Assembly: GCA_023412715.1 (NCBI GenBank)
Contig: JAEZCC010000003.1
Span: 26,368-90,367, forward strand
Length of the DNA: 64,000 nucleotides
Origin: Bacillota bacterium
GTDB lineage: Bacteria; Bacillota; Clostridia; Oscillospirales; Acutalibacteraceae
Reading direction: 5' to 3'
Part shown: in pieces, positions 34,380-43,168 of the stretch
How the letters are laid out: the number at the start of each line of letters is the position of its first letter
How positions within the stretch are numbered: position 1 is the stretch's first letter
Translations under genes and position numbers: made by a program
Notes under the pieces: generated by a model
The model's input: the letters and a program-made list of their open reading frames with translations, nothing else
Told to the model about the DNA's origin: nothing
Database searches by the model: none

Positions 34380-35603
34380 CTATTTGCGGTGCAGGCCGTC
34401 GAGGCCGAGATCGTCGTCCAGAAGGGCGGCGGAAACGACGGACCCGCTGCCGAATTTTTCTCGGATGGTGTCGAGAGCGGTTTCCAGCTTCTCCTGCCGG
34501 TCGCGCCCCTGCGTCCTGTCCTGAGGCTCAAAAAAGCAAAGCTGCTCTTCCGGCGCCCCATTCGGGACCAGCGCCGTGCCGGAAATGGACAGCATGCGGA
34601 TCGGCGCGTTGAAATTCCAACTCTGGCGGACCAGCTCCATGGCCGCGGCGCTCAGCTCTTTCGCCAGATGCGTCGGGACGCGCAGGGTTTTCTGCCGGGT
34701 GATTGTCTGAAGGTTCGGGTTTTTGATGCCGATCTGCACCACCCAGCATTTCAGGCCGTGCCTGCGCAGGCGCGAAGCGACGCTGTCCGCGATGGCCGCC
34801 ACTCCCCGCGCGATGTCTTCGGCGCCGCGGAGGTCCCTGCGGAACGTGACGCTGTTGCCGATGCTTTTCACCTCGCGGATATCGCGGAAATCGTGCACAG
34901 GGTCCGAATCCAGGCCGTTGGCGTAGTCGTGCAGCTGCGCGCCCGCCTTGCCCAGCCGCGCGTACAGGAACTCCCTGCTGGTCCCGGCCAGCTCGCCGAT
35001 TGTGTGGATCCCGATGCCGTTCAGCGTCTGTTCCATCTTTCGGCCGCAGAACATCAGCGAACCGACGGGAAGCGGAAAAACGATATCCCGGTAGTTCTCC
35101 CTGCTGATGGGCGTAGTCGCGTTCGGCTTCTTATAATCGCTGCCCAGCTTTGCGTAAATTTTGCTGAAAGACACTCCGACGGAAATGGTCACCCCGGTCT
35201 CTCTCCGGACAATCCCCCGCAGCTCGTTCGCGATCTTTTCACCGTCCCCGAACAGTTCCCTGCTGCCGGTCACGTCAAGCCAGCTCTCGTCGATGCTGAA
35301 CGGTTCCACAAGGTCGGTGTACCGGCGGTAGATTTCATTGATCCGCCGGGAACAGTCCCGGTAATCCTCAAAATGGGTGGGGGCAAGCACCAGCCCGGGG
35401 CATTTGCGCCTGGCCTGCCAGATGGTCTCCGCCGTCCGCACGCCGAATTTTTTCGCCAACTCGTTCTTTGCAAGGATGATGCCGTGCCTGCTTTCCGGGT
35501 CGCCGCAGACGGCCATGGGCACGCTGCGCAGCGCCGGATTTCGCACGCACTCCACGGACGCAAAAAAAGAGTTGCAGTCGCAGTGCAGAATCGTCCTGTC
35601 CAT
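34380..35603 (-). CDS. dinB: DNA polymerase IV, Y-family
   Basis: The 407-residue translesion polymerase has palm motif I ILHCDCNSFFASVECVRNP with the first catalytic Asp, and YSIDESWLDVT-like FSIDESWLDVTGS near residue 105 with the second Asp/Glu pair. The little finger domain follows. The C-terminus lacks a clear beta-clamp peptide. GGGAG lies upstream of ATG. It is error-prone and copies past lesions. Confidence 0.9.
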   Translation of the reverse strand: MDRTILHCDCNSFFASVECVRNPALRSVPMAVCGDPESRHGIILAKNELAKKFGVRTAETIWQARRKCPGLVLAPTHFEDYRDCSRRINEIYRRYTDLVEPFSIDESWLDVTGSRELFGDGEKIANELRGIVRRETGVTISVGVSFSKIYAKLGSDYKKPNATTPISRENYRDIVFPLPVGSLMFCGRKMEQTLNGIGIHTIGELAGTSREFLYARLGKAGAQLHDYANGLDSDPVHDFRDIREVKSIGNSVTFRRDLRGAEDIARGVAAIADSVASRLRRHGLKCWVVQIGIKNPNLQTITRQKTLRVPTHLAKELSAAAMELVRQSWNFNAPIRMLSISGTALVPNGAPEEQLCFFEPQDRTQGRDRQEKLETALDTIREKFGSGSVVSAALLDDDLGLDGLHRK

Positions 35604-35762
35604 GCCGTTCTCCCTCCCGCAGATATCATAGCATAATTTCCGCCGCCGGAAAAGCGAATCCGGGAAGGAACACGGAAAAACGGCGGACCGCCCAACGGAA
35701 GGCAGCCCGCCGCGTCATGACGTCTTTACGGCAGAAAATCCCGGCGGCTCCCCGCCGAAGCC

Positions 35763-36791
35763 TCAGCCGGCGATGACCCTGATCCAGCCTTCCGGCCCCT
35801 TGATGCGGCCCATCTGGATTCCCGTCAGGGTGTCGTACAGCTTTTTTGTCACGGGGCCCATGCCGCTGCCGCTGTTGGGGAAGCGAATCTCCTTGCCGTG
35901 GTCGATGATGCGCCCCACGGGCGAGATGACGGCCGCCGTTCCGCAGAGGCCGCATTCCGCAAAGTCTTTCACCTCGCTGAAATACACTTCCCGCTCCTGC
36001 ACTTCGAGGCCAAGGTAATCCTTCGCAATGGTGAGCAGCGAACGCCGCGTGATGGAAGGCAGAATGCTGTTCGACTTCGGGGTGACGACCTTATTGTCTT
36101 TCGTGACAAAAAGGAAATTTGCGCCGCCGGTCTCTTCCACTTTGGTACGGGTCGCGGCGTCCAGGTACAGGTTCTCGTCATACCCGTTCTGATGCGCCGT
36201 AACAATGGCGTGAAGGCTCATGGCATAATTCAGGCCGGCCTTGATATTTCCCGTCCCGTTCGGTGCCGCGCGGTCAAAGTCGCTGACACACAGGGTCAGG
36301 GAGCGCACGCCGCCTTTGAAATACGGTCCGACCGGCGTCGTGATGACGCGGAACTGATATTCGCCCGACGGCGCCACGCCGATGACCGGCCCGCTGCCGA
36401 ACATGTAGGGGCGCACGTAAAGCGTCGCGCCGGAGCCGTAAGGCGGCACATAGGCCGCATTGGCCGCGATGGTCCGGACCACGGCGTCCACAAATTTCTC
36501 TTTGGGGAAGACCGGCATTTCAAGCCGTCTGGCGCTGTCTTCCATACGCTGGGCGTTCAGATCGGGACGGAAAGCCACAATGCGGCCGTCTTCCGTCGTG
36601 TAGGCCTTCAGGCCTTCAAAGCAGGACTGGGAATACTGCAGGACCCCCGCGCATTCGCTGATGGTCACGGTGGCGTCGTCCGTCAGCGTTCCTTCCTCCC
36701 ACGCGCCGTTGCGGTAATTCGCCACATACCTTTTGTCCGTCTTCCGGTAACTGAAATCGAGGTTTGCCCAGTCCAGATTTTTCTTCTCCAT
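35763..36791 (-). CDS. ilvE: Branched-chain amino acid aminotransferase
   Basis: The 342-residue PLP enzyme of fold type IV transfers the amino group between Glu and Val, Leu or Ile. The PLP Lys lies in GTGNIKAGLNYAMSL near residue 185. VEETGGANFLFV is near 220, and SILPSITRRSLLTIA near 245. Length and motifs fit the BCAT2-type subgroup. It is preceded by a T-box leader, so expression rises on shortage of the cognate charged tRNA. Confidence 0.92.
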   Translation of the reverse strand: MEKKNLDWANLDFSYRKTDKRYVANYRNGAWEEGTLTDDATVTISECAGVLQYSQSCFEGLKAYTTEDGRIVAFRPDLNAQRMEDSARRLEMPVFPKEKFVDAVVRTIAANAAYVPPYGSGATLYVRPYMFGSGPVIGVAPSGEYQFRVITTPVGPYFKGGVRSLTLCVSDFDRAAPNGTGNIKAGLNYAMSLHAIVTAHQNGYDENLYLDAATRTKVEETGGANFLFVTKDNKVVTPKSNSILPSITRRSLLTIAKDYLGLEVQEREVYFSEVKDFAECGLCGTAAVISPVGRIIDHGKEIRFPNSGSGMGPVTKKLYDTLTGIQMGRIKGPEGWIRVIAG

Positions 36792-36891
36792 GATGAACCT
36801 TCCTTTTCATAAAAGATTTCAGGGCGGTCGAAAGCTGTCCTTCCAACGCCTGGTTCGGATAGGACGCCGAAACGGCCGGGGATATTAAGAA

Positions 36892-37170
36892 CGCCCTAAG
36901 CCAAAAACAGCTTAGGGCGGATATGACTCCGTGTTACCACCTAAATTCAGAGAACACTCTGCACTTGACCGACACCCGCGCCTGCAGATGCCGCTTCCGC
37001 CGTAACGATCGGAAATCCGGCGAAGCCTACTGAAAGAACTGTTCGGCCCGCGGCTCAGAAACGACTTTCCCCGCTTTTCTCACAAAGACTTGCACCGGCC
37101 GTCTTCTCCCTGCGCATCAAAAAACGGGTACTGCTTTTCTTCCCAGCCTTTTCATGTTATAAAGTTTTTG
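36892..37170 (-). promoter_or_regulatory. T-box leader of ilvE
   Basis: Read on the minus strand, the T-box sequence AGGTGGTAACACGG lies at 36942-36929. It is followed by a terminator (36919-36892: CGCCCTAAG with CTTAGGGCG, then TTCTT). Upstream are AGUA and GGGAGAAG-like stem I elements. A GUC valine codon at 37065-37063, followed by G and then UUUCUGAG, sits where the specifier is expected. That codon assignment is tentative. Confidence 0.82.
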
Positions 37171-37180
37171 ATTTTTTTTT

Positions 37181-37209
37181 ATTATAACGCGTAACGTTTC
37201 AATAGTCAA
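37181..37209 (-). promoter_or_regulatory. Promoter of the ilvE T-box
   Basis: TTGACT (37209-37204), 17 bases, TATAAT (37186-37181) on the minus strand. Confidence 0.7.
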
Positions 37210-37287
37210 TGCCCTCAAAATGCATAATTTCCATGTAGAACCGTCATTTCTCCCGTTTTCTGCTTTCGTGCCATCGCAAAAGAAGCC

Positions 37288-37776
37288 TCAGCGGCCGAAC
37301 CGCTTGTTCAGCGCCGCGAGCGACCTTTTTTCAATGCGCGATACATAGGAGCGCGAAATACCCAGCCTCTGGGCCACCTCGCGCTGCGTCAGAGGCTTGA
37401 GACCGTCCAGGCCGTAGCGCAGGCGGATGATGGTGCGCTCCCGCGGGGAAAGGACCTCGTCTATGTAACGTTTGAGCTGTTCGGATTTGATTTTGCAGTC
37501 GATGCTTTCCAGAATATTGTCTTCCGTCGCCATAACGTCCATCAGGGTCAGGGCATTGCCGTCTTTGTCCGTATCGATCGGCTCGTTGATGGAAATATCC
37601 TGCGAGCTTTTTTTGGAGGACCGAAAATACATGAGGACCTCATTCTCGATGCACCTTGCAGCATAGCTGGAAAGGCGTATCCCCTTGGAGCCGTCGAACG
37701 TATTGACCGCTTTGATGAGGCCGATTGTTCCGATGGAAATCAGGTCGTCCTGCTCGCTGAAATTGGAGTAATATTT
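37288..37776 (-). CDS. sigK: sigK, 3' part (sigma-K regions 2-4), separated by skin-like element
   Basis: This part encodes the last 162 residues of mother-cell sigma factor K, from KYYSNF to NKRFGR. Visible are DLISIGTIGLIKAVNTFD (region 2), YAARCIENEVLMYFRSSKK (region 2.4), and LSPRERTIIRLRYGLDG with QREVAQRLGISRSYVSRIEKR (region 4). The frame continues upstream of 37776 into non-sigma sequence (SIKNILSLGPL), that is, into the element. No good start exists there, so this part is silent until joined with 58632-58829. Joining gives VAHIIK-KYYSNF and a protein of 228 residues, close to B. subtilis pro-sigma-K. Confidence 0.92.
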   Translation of the reverse strand, partial: KYYSNFSEQDDLISIGTIGLIKAVNTFDGSKGIRLSSYAARCIENEVLMYFRSSKKSSQDISINEPIDTDKDGNALTLMDVMATEDNILESIDCKIKSEQLKRYIDEVLSPRERTIIRLRYGLDGLKPLTQREVAQRLGISRSYVSRIEKRSLAALNKRFGR

Positions 37777-37798
37777 TTTTAACGGACCAAGCGAAAGG
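37774..37798. other. Left junction (att site) of the sigK element
   Basis: A T7 core (37774-37780) is followed on the element side by arm AACGGACCAAGCGAAAGG (37781-37798). The arm is the reverse complement of 58614-58631 with one mismatch. The sigK frame crosses the core. Confidence 0.85.
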
Positions 37799-37943
37799 AT
37801 ATTTTTTATGGAAAGCCTGCGGACAGGCCTCGTTCCCGCGGCCCCAGGCAAGGCTCAAAATTGGTTTTTATGGATGATTAAGGCCGCCCTCCGCCGCATT
37901 ATAATATACATGTATAAAATACTCGACAGCCGACTATTATGAA

Positions 37944-38010
37944 ACGGAAAATTTCATCACGCGGTTCGCCCGCTGGTATAACCCCCGCCGTAGTTTCTGC
38001 GGCGGCCGCT
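37944..38010 (+). pseudogene. 67-bp fragment of the cadA-type ATPase gene
   Basis: This stretch matches the coding strand of cadA (30294-30229) at 64 of 67 positions, including third codon positions, with one inserted A. It encodes ENFITRFARWY and then shifts frame. Similarity ends sharply on both sides. It is a displaced gene fragment inside the element, 170 bases from its left end. Confidence 0.75.
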
Positions 38011-38096
38011 AAGTTTGCTGAAAGGCCGAGACGCATGCTTCGCCTTACGCGGCGCCGGCTGAACCCGCACGTGATTTTGTGAGGTCCTGTGAGTCG

Positions 38097-38876
38097 ATGA
38101 AACGTAACCGGAATCCAGAAACAAGGCTTTACCGATCCTTTGCAGACGACTTTGTCGAGAGCAGAAACCAGTCCTTCCGGCTGCCGGAAAATTATGCCTG
38201 GATACATGAAAAGCTGCCGTACCGCATATTTTCCAAATGCCTGTATCTGCTCGCGGTCCTTTTTGCTTTTCCGTACTGCCGGTTCGGCCTGCATATGAAA
38301 ATCGAGGACCGCTCTGCCCCGGGACGGCGCACAGCGCCGGGCTGCTTTCTGTACGGGAATCACACGCAGCCGGTGGGGGACGCATTTATCCCGGTCAGGA
38401 TTTTCGCGCCAAGGCATTGTTATGTGGGGGTAAGCCCGGCCAACCTGGGGATCCCGATCCTCGGCCCGCTTCTGCCGATGCTCGGCGCGCTGCCCATGCC
38501 GCGTTCCATCAGCGGGATGAAACAGTTCAAAGAGGCGGTCCGCGTGCGGGCCGCCGGGCGGGGCTGCGTGGCGTTTTACCCGGAAGCCCACGTCTGGCCC
38601 TGGTATACGGGGATCCGCCCCTTCCCCGCCGCCCCTTTCGGATTCCCTGTGGAATGCCGCGTGCCGTGCTTCTGCATGACGACGACCTACCAGAAGAGGA
38701 AGCGCGGCAGAAAGCCCGGCATCACGGTCTATCTGGACGGACCGTTTTACCCGGACGGCTCGCTCTCACGGAAAAGGCAGAAAGAGAAGCTGCGTGACGA
38801 AATTTACGGCTGCATGGTACGGCGCAGTCAGAACAGCACATATCAATATATCAACTACGAAAAGGCGGAATTTTGA
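38097..38876 (+). CDS. PlsC-like acyltransferase, divergent
   Basis: The 259-residue protein has a membrane-associated N-terminus (YLLAVLFAFPYCRFGL), acceptor-site motif GNHTQPVGDAF (His and Asp, one residue wider than the classical HX4D) near residue 85, SPANLGIPILGPLLPMLGALPMPRS near 120 and FYPEAHVWPWY near 165 in place of FPEG. This points to a lysophospholipid-type acyltransferase with an unusual active site. It is the first gene of a tight four-gene operon with two GT8 enzymes and a second PlsC-like protein. ATG 38097 has only a weak ribosome site (GTGAGG). Confidence 0.7.
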   Translation: MKRNRNPETRLYRSFADDFVESRNQSFRLPENYAWIHEKLPYRIFSKCLYLLAVLFAFPYCRFGLHMKIEDRSAPGRRTAPGCFLYGNHTQPVGDAFIPVRIFAPRHCYVGVSPANLGIPILGPLLPMLGALPMPRSISGMKQFKEAVRVRAAGRGCVAFYPEAHVWPWYTGIRPFPAAPFGFPVECRVPCFCMTTTYQKRKRGRKPGITVYLDGPFYPDGSLSRKRQKEKLRDEIYGCMVRRSQNSTYQYINYEKAEF

Positions 38877-38877
38877 T

Positions 38878-39726
38878 ATGAACATTCTCTACTGCGGAAA
38901 CGGCGAAACCGAAAACGGACTGCTGATCTCCGTGCTGTCTCTGATCAAAAACGTCCGCGAAGCGCTGCACGTCTACGTGCTGACCATGCGGCTCGACGCC
39001 GCCGGAAAATCCTACTTTCCCGTGTCCGAATCCTTTGCGGCGCAGTTAAACAGGCTTGTGAAAAAAAGCGGCCCCGGCAATTTCGTCCGCCGGATCGACG
39101 CGACGGAGCTGTTCCGCGGCGAGATCCCGGCCGCAAACCTCGACACCCGTTTTACGCCTTACTGCATGCTGCGGCTGTTCGCGGATGAAATTCCGGAACT
39201 GCCGGAGAAAATCCTCTATCTGGACATCGACGTGGTCTGCCGGAAAAACTGCGCGGAATTCTACCATCAGGACATTTCGGGCTATGAATTTGCGGGCGTT
39301 CTCGACTATTACGGTCGGTGGTTTTTCCGCAGGAACATCCTGCGGTCGGACTATCAGAACTCCGGGGTCCTGCTGATGAACCTGCAGATGATGCGCAGGA
39401 CGGGGCTGCTGCGAAAATGCAGACGGCTGTGCGCGCAAAAAAGGATGTTCATGCCCGACCAGTCGGCGCTGAACAAGCTGGCCGCCTCGAAGAAAGCGCA
39501 GCCGCGCCGATTCAATGAGCAGCGCAGGCTGCACGGGGACACGGTCCTGCAGCATTTTACGACCAGCTTCCGCTTCTTCCCGTGGATTCATACCGTAACG
39601 GTCAAGCCGTGGCAGATTGAAAAAGTGCACGCCCAGCTGAACCTGCACGAATATGACGAACTGCTTGCCGAATACAGCCGTCTGCTGACTGAAATCAAGG
39701 CAGGGGAAACAATGGAAGGAAATTGA
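38878..39726 (+). CDS. Glycosyltransferase family 8 protein
   Basis: The 282-residue GT-A fold enzyme shows MNILYCGNGETENGLLISV at the N-terminus, metal-binding DXD in YLDIDVVCRKN near residue 118, QNSGVLLMNL near 160 and DQSALNKLA near 195. His near 222 (LHGDTVLQHFT) matches the third metal ligand of the family. It transfers a hexose from UDP- or similar donor. It begins one base after the stop of the acyltransferase gene, indicating coupled translation. Confidence 0.83.
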   Translation: MNILYCGNGETENGLLISVLSLIKNVREALHVYVLTMRLDAAGKSYFPVSESFAAQLNRLVKKSGPGNFVRRIDATELFRGEIPAANLDTRFTPYCMLRLFADEIPELPEKILYLDIDVVCRKNCAEFYHQDISGYEFAGVLDYYGRWFFRRNILRSDYQNSGVLLMNLQMMRRTGLLRKCRRLCAQKRMFMPDQSALNKLAASKKAQPRRFNEQRRLHGDTVLQHFTTSFRFFPWIHTVTVKPWQIEKVHAQLNLHEYDELLAEYSRLLTEIKAGETMEGN

Positions 39727-39728
39727 AA

Positions 39729-40691
39729 ATGGAAAAACGAACCGAGAGCATCCCGATTTTCTTTTCGGTCGACGACAGCTACGCGCCGTACCTGGGCGTG
39801 GCGCTTTCTTCCCTGATCCGGAACGCGTCGAAAGCGTTCACCTACCAAGTGATCGTGCTGTACAGGGAGCTCAGCAACCGGAACCGGCGCAAGCTGGCGG
39901 CCCTTGCCGCGGAAAATTTCGAGATCCGGTTCGTCCCGATGAAAGACGGGCTGGACGGAATCACGGACCGGATGTCCAACCGGCTTCGGGCGGATTATTT
40001 CACGCTCACCATCTATTTCCGCCTGTTTATCCCGGCCATGTTTCCGGAGTACGACAAGGGCATCTATCTGGACAGCGACATCGTCGTTCCGGGCGATATT
40101 TCGGAGCTGTACCGCACGGAGCTCGCAGACAATCTGCTTGCCGCCGCGGCGGACCATTCGGTGGTCGGCGTGCCGCAGCTCGCGAAATATATCGAGTCCG
40201 GCGTCGGAGTCGAAAGGCACCGCTACATCAATTCCGGCGTGCTGCTGATGAATCTGAAACGGCTGCGTGAGGCGCAGCTCGGGCGCCGGTTTCTGGAACT
40301 GATGAACACCTATCATTTCGACTGCGTCGCCCCCGATCAGGACTACCTGAACGCCATGTGCAGCGGGAAGATCGTCTACCTGCCCGCCGTCTGGGATGCC
40401 ATGCCGACGGAAGGGGCCGAACCGATGAAGGATCCGAAGCTCGTGCACTACAATCTGTTTGCCAAGCCGTGGTGCTACGACCACGTGCAGTACGAGGCGT
40501 ACTTCTGGCAGTACGCGGAGGATTCCGGCTATCTGCCGGAAATTCTGGGCTTCAAGGCGCAATACGGCGAAGAAAGCCGGGAATCCGACCGGGAGCATAT
40601 GCGGCTTCTGCTTTCCAGAGGCGAAGCAATCGCGGCCGCGGAAGAGAACTTCCGGACCATATTCAACGGAGGAAAAGAGAAGCGTTTATGA
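39729..40691 (+). CDS. Glycosyltransferase family 8 protein
   Basis: The 320-residue enzyme has IPIFFSVDDSYAPYLGVALSS at the start, DXD in IYLDSDIVVPGD near residue 115, INSGVLLMNLKRL near 175, DQDYLNAMC near 210 and HYNLFAKPW with the metal His near 240. It is closer to canonical LgtC/GspA-like GT8 than its neighbour. GAAGGAAAT lies before ATG 39729. Two GT8 enzymes in series suggest a di- or oligosaccharide on a lipid or protein acceptor. Confidence 0.87.
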   Translation: MEKRTESIPIFFSVDDSYAPYLGVALSSLIRNASKAFTYQVIVLYRELSNRNRRKLAALAAENFEIRFVPMKDGLDGITDRMSNRLRADYFTLTIYFRLFIPAMFPEYDKGIYLDSDIVVPGDISELYRTELADNLLAAAADHSVVGVPQLAKYIESGVGVERHRYINSGVLLMNLKRLREAQLGRRFLELMNTYHFDCVAPDQDYLNAMCSGKIVYLPAVWDAMPTEGAEPMKDPKLVHYNLFAKPWCYDHVQYEAYFWQYAEDSGYLPEILGFKAQYGEESRESDREHMRLLLSRGEAIAAAEENFRTIFNGGKEKRL

Positions 40692-41569
40692 TAATCGGCG
40701 ACAAGCGGGAACAGGTGATTGAAAACATCCGGCAGGCGGCGGAAAACGGCACGTTCCATGCCAAAGTGGAGGTGGACGATCCCGTGCTGACCGCGGAGCA
40801 GAAAAAGCTCCTGCTCGAACGCTATCTCGAAAAGAGGCCGACGCTGCGGTTCCGCATCAACAATCTTGTTGCAAGGCAGATTGCGAACGGCGCTACCCGG
40901 AAGCTGAATCAGGCGACGGAAATCGTCGGCCTGGAAAACGTCGGCGGAATCACCGGGGGCGCGATTCTGACCAGCAATCACTTCAGCCCCGTGGACAATA
41001 CGGTGGTACGCACATTCGCCGGGAAAATGGGGAAGAAAAAGCTCTGCATCGCCAGCCAGGAAACCAACCTCGCCATGCCCGGCTGGATCGGCTTTCTGAT
41101 GAACTATGCGGACATCATCCCCATCGGCACCGGCTTCGGCTACATGTCGAACCGGTTTGAGCCTATGCTGAAGGAGCTGCTGGCCCAAAACAATTATGTG
41201 CTGATTTACCCGGAGCAGGAGATGTGGTTCAATTACCGCAAGCCCCGTCCGCCGAGGCGCGGGGCCTATTACTACGCCGCCAAATTCGGCGTGCCGGTCC
41301 TCTCCTGTTTCGTGGAGATCCGGACTCTGCGGGAACTGGACACTCCGGAATTTTACAAGGTGCGGTACGTGCTGCACGTTCTGCCCCCGATTTTCCCCGA
41401 TCCGGTGAAAACCGTCAGAGAAAACAGCATCGCCATGTGCAGCAAAGATTACCGGCAGAAAAAAGCCGCCTACGAGGCAGCCTACGGCAAACCGCTGGAC
41501 TACCGCTTCGAGCCGGAAGACATCGCGGGGTGGATTCCGCCGGATACCGCCGATCCTCGAAATCTATAA
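40688..41569 (+). CDS. PlsC-like acyltransferase
   Basis: The 293-residue protein has classical HX4D in SNHFSPVDNTV near residue 98, MNYADIIPIGTG near 140 and IYPEQEMWFNYRKPRPP near 175 in place of FPEG. ATG 40688 overlaps the GT8 stop (ATGA). Its 3' end overlaps the convergent YesN gene by 6 bases, with no terminator between. It probably acylates a glycolipid or glycan made by the GT8 pair; this is inference from the operon. Confidence 0.8.
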   Translation: MIIGDKREQVIENIRQAAENGTFHAKVEVDDPVLTAEQKKLLLERYLEKRPTLRFRINNLVARQIANGATRKLNQATEIVGLENVGGITGGAILTSNHFSPVDNTVVRTFAGKMGKKKLCIASQETNLAMPGWIGFLMNYADIIPIGTGFGYMSNRFEPMLKELLAQNNYVLIYPEQEMWFNYRKPRPPRRGAYYYAAKFGVPVLSCFVEIRTLRELDTPEFYKVRYVLHVLPPIFPDPVKTVRENSIAMCSKDYRQKKAAYEAAYGKPLDYRFEPEDIAGWIPPDTADPRNL

Positions 41570-43168
41570 AAATGTTTTGAAATATTCCGTGGGAGTGACA
41601 TGATAAAACTTCTTAAAGACGGAGTTGAAATGCTTGGCATTGATAAATCCCACCTCCGCCGCCAGAGTGCGGATTTTTTTATTCGGATCCGATTTCATCC
41701 GGAGGATTGCCTGCTCCATTCTGACTCTGGTAATGAATTTGGAATAGGGCTCCCCGACCTCCCGGTGAAATAAATCGCTGAGGTAACTGGACGAGACCCC
41801 TAATTTCTCGGCAATCAGCGTCAGGCTGATCGGCTCGCTGTAATGGGCGGCAATGTAATTTTTGGCCCCGTCGACCAATTGGTTGTTATCGCCGGGGTAC
41901 GGGGGAACTTCATCTTTGTTCAGCGCAAAAATCGCCCTGTAAAAGGCTTCTGCAACTTCTTTCGGCTCCGCCTTCCGGCACGCATCGTTCCACGACGACG
42001 CGAGCTGCCGGAACGCCTTTTCCAGACGCTTTTTCCGGACTCTTCCCCGCCGGGCAATCAAGCCCAGAAGGCAGAGACCGAAACGCGCCGAAAGCAGTCC
42101 GTCGCCGCCCTCCGGCAGACGCTCAAAAAAGCCCGTCAGGGCGTTATGAATCCCGGCATCATGATTCGAAATATAGTCGGAATAGACCGAAGACTCCAGC
42201 GCTGTAAAATCGCAGACCGATTTTTTTCTCTTGGTCATATCCTCCCCGGACGCCGGCGGCTCCGTAAAAAAGGTCAGCATAAAATTCTGCGATGCGGCCT
42301 GGTAGGAATTCTGAAGGCATAAAATATCTTTTTCCGCCGGGCCGCACGTGCCCAGCACCCGGACGGAACCGTCCCGCTCCATCCGGCGGCGAACCTCGCC
42401 GCAGACCTCTTCCGCGCGTTTTGCCGCCGCTTCTGCTTCCTGAGAGCAGAGAAGGACCGCCGTGGTGTCGTCCGCGCAGTAGCATACCGCGGAGTTCGGG
42501 TCGTCCCGGCAGACTTCCCGGCAAAGCTGATTCAGGCGCATCTGATGCGAGGCAATCTCACGGTAATCTTTACCCGAAGACAGCAAAGCGGCCGCATCGA
42601 CGCCGAGGACGCCCACACAGGAGTAAGGCTGCCGGAGCAATTCCATCTGCCTGCCGGCCATAACGGAATAAACCGCCCTGATATCGGCGCTGTCCTGATA
42701 GAGGACGGCATGCAGAAACAGGCTCCGGATTTCGGAAGGCGGCAATGCCGCCGCTTTCGCGAGGACGTCCTCCGAGAAGGATTTTGCACGGGCGGCCCGA
42801 AGCTGTTCCGCAATCTCCTTCAGGGTTCCGGAAATGTTCTCGTCGCTGAGCGGCTTGAGCAGATAGTCCGAAACGCCGCACCGGATGGCGCGGCGCGCGT
42901 AGTCAAAATCATCAAAGCCGGAAATAATCACGACCCTGGTCTGCGGGTAAATTTCGCTGATGAACTTCGCGAGTTCCAATCCGTCCATCTCCGGCATCCG
43001 GATATCCGTAATCACCAAATCGAAGCTCTGCCGCTCAAGCAGCTCGACCGCCTGCAGCCCGTCCGGCGCAATACCGGAGACCTGCCATTCGGGGGCGATT
43101 TTCCCCACGTTGTTTTTCAGATATTTCACCATCAGCGGCTCGTCGTCAACGATCATCACGGAATACAT
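41564..43168 (-). CDS. YesN-type response regulator with AraC output domain
   Basis: The 534-residue protein has a receiver domain (SVMIVDDEPLMVKYL, phospho-acceptor Asp in LVITDIRMPEMDG near 55, switch ISGFDDFDYARRAI near 82, Lys in LLKPL near 105). A long middle domain follows, then C-terminal AraC helix-turn-helix (LTLIAEKLGVSSSYLSDLFHR ... GFINAKHFNSVFKKFY). ATG 43168 overlaps the kinase gene by 23 bases. It likely activates the adjacent dextran operon when phosphorylated by the YesM partner. Confidence 0.9.
   Translation of the reverse strand: MYSVMIVDDEPLMVKYLKNNVGKIAPEWQVSGIAPDGLQAVELLERQSFDLVITDIRMPEMDGLELAKFISEIYPQTRVVIISGFDDFDYARRAIRCGVSDYLLKPLSDENISGTLKEIAEQLRAARAKSFSEDVLAKAAALPPSEIRSLFLHAVLYQDSADIRAVYSVMAGRQMELLRQPYSCVGVLGVDAAALLSSGKDYREIASHQMRLNQLCREVCRDDPNSAVCYCADDTTAVLLCSQEAEAAAKRAEEVCGEVRRRMERDGSVRVLGTCGPAEKDILCLQNSYQAASQNFMLTFFTEPPASGEDMTKRKKSVCDFTALESSVYSDYISNHDAGIHNALTGFFERLPEGGDGLLSARFGLCLLGLIARRGRVRKKRLEKAFRQLASSWNDACRKAEPKEVAEAFYRAIFALNKDEVPPYPGDNNQLVDGAKNYIAAHYSEPISLTLIAEKLGVSSSYLSDLFHREVGEPYSKFITRVRMEQAILRMKSDPNKKIRTLAAEVGFINAKHFNSVFKKFYHVTPTEYFKTFL

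Noticed and set aside
37288..37851. Treating the 3' sigK part as a complete sigma factor starting near 37851
   Set aside because: The first 25 residues of that frame are not sigma-like and come from element sequence beyond the core.
37899..38591. 230-codon minus-strand frame across the left end of the element
   Set aside because: It is antisense to the acyltransferase gene and to the cadA fragment. Its partial likeness to other shadow frames comes from the repeated cadA piece.
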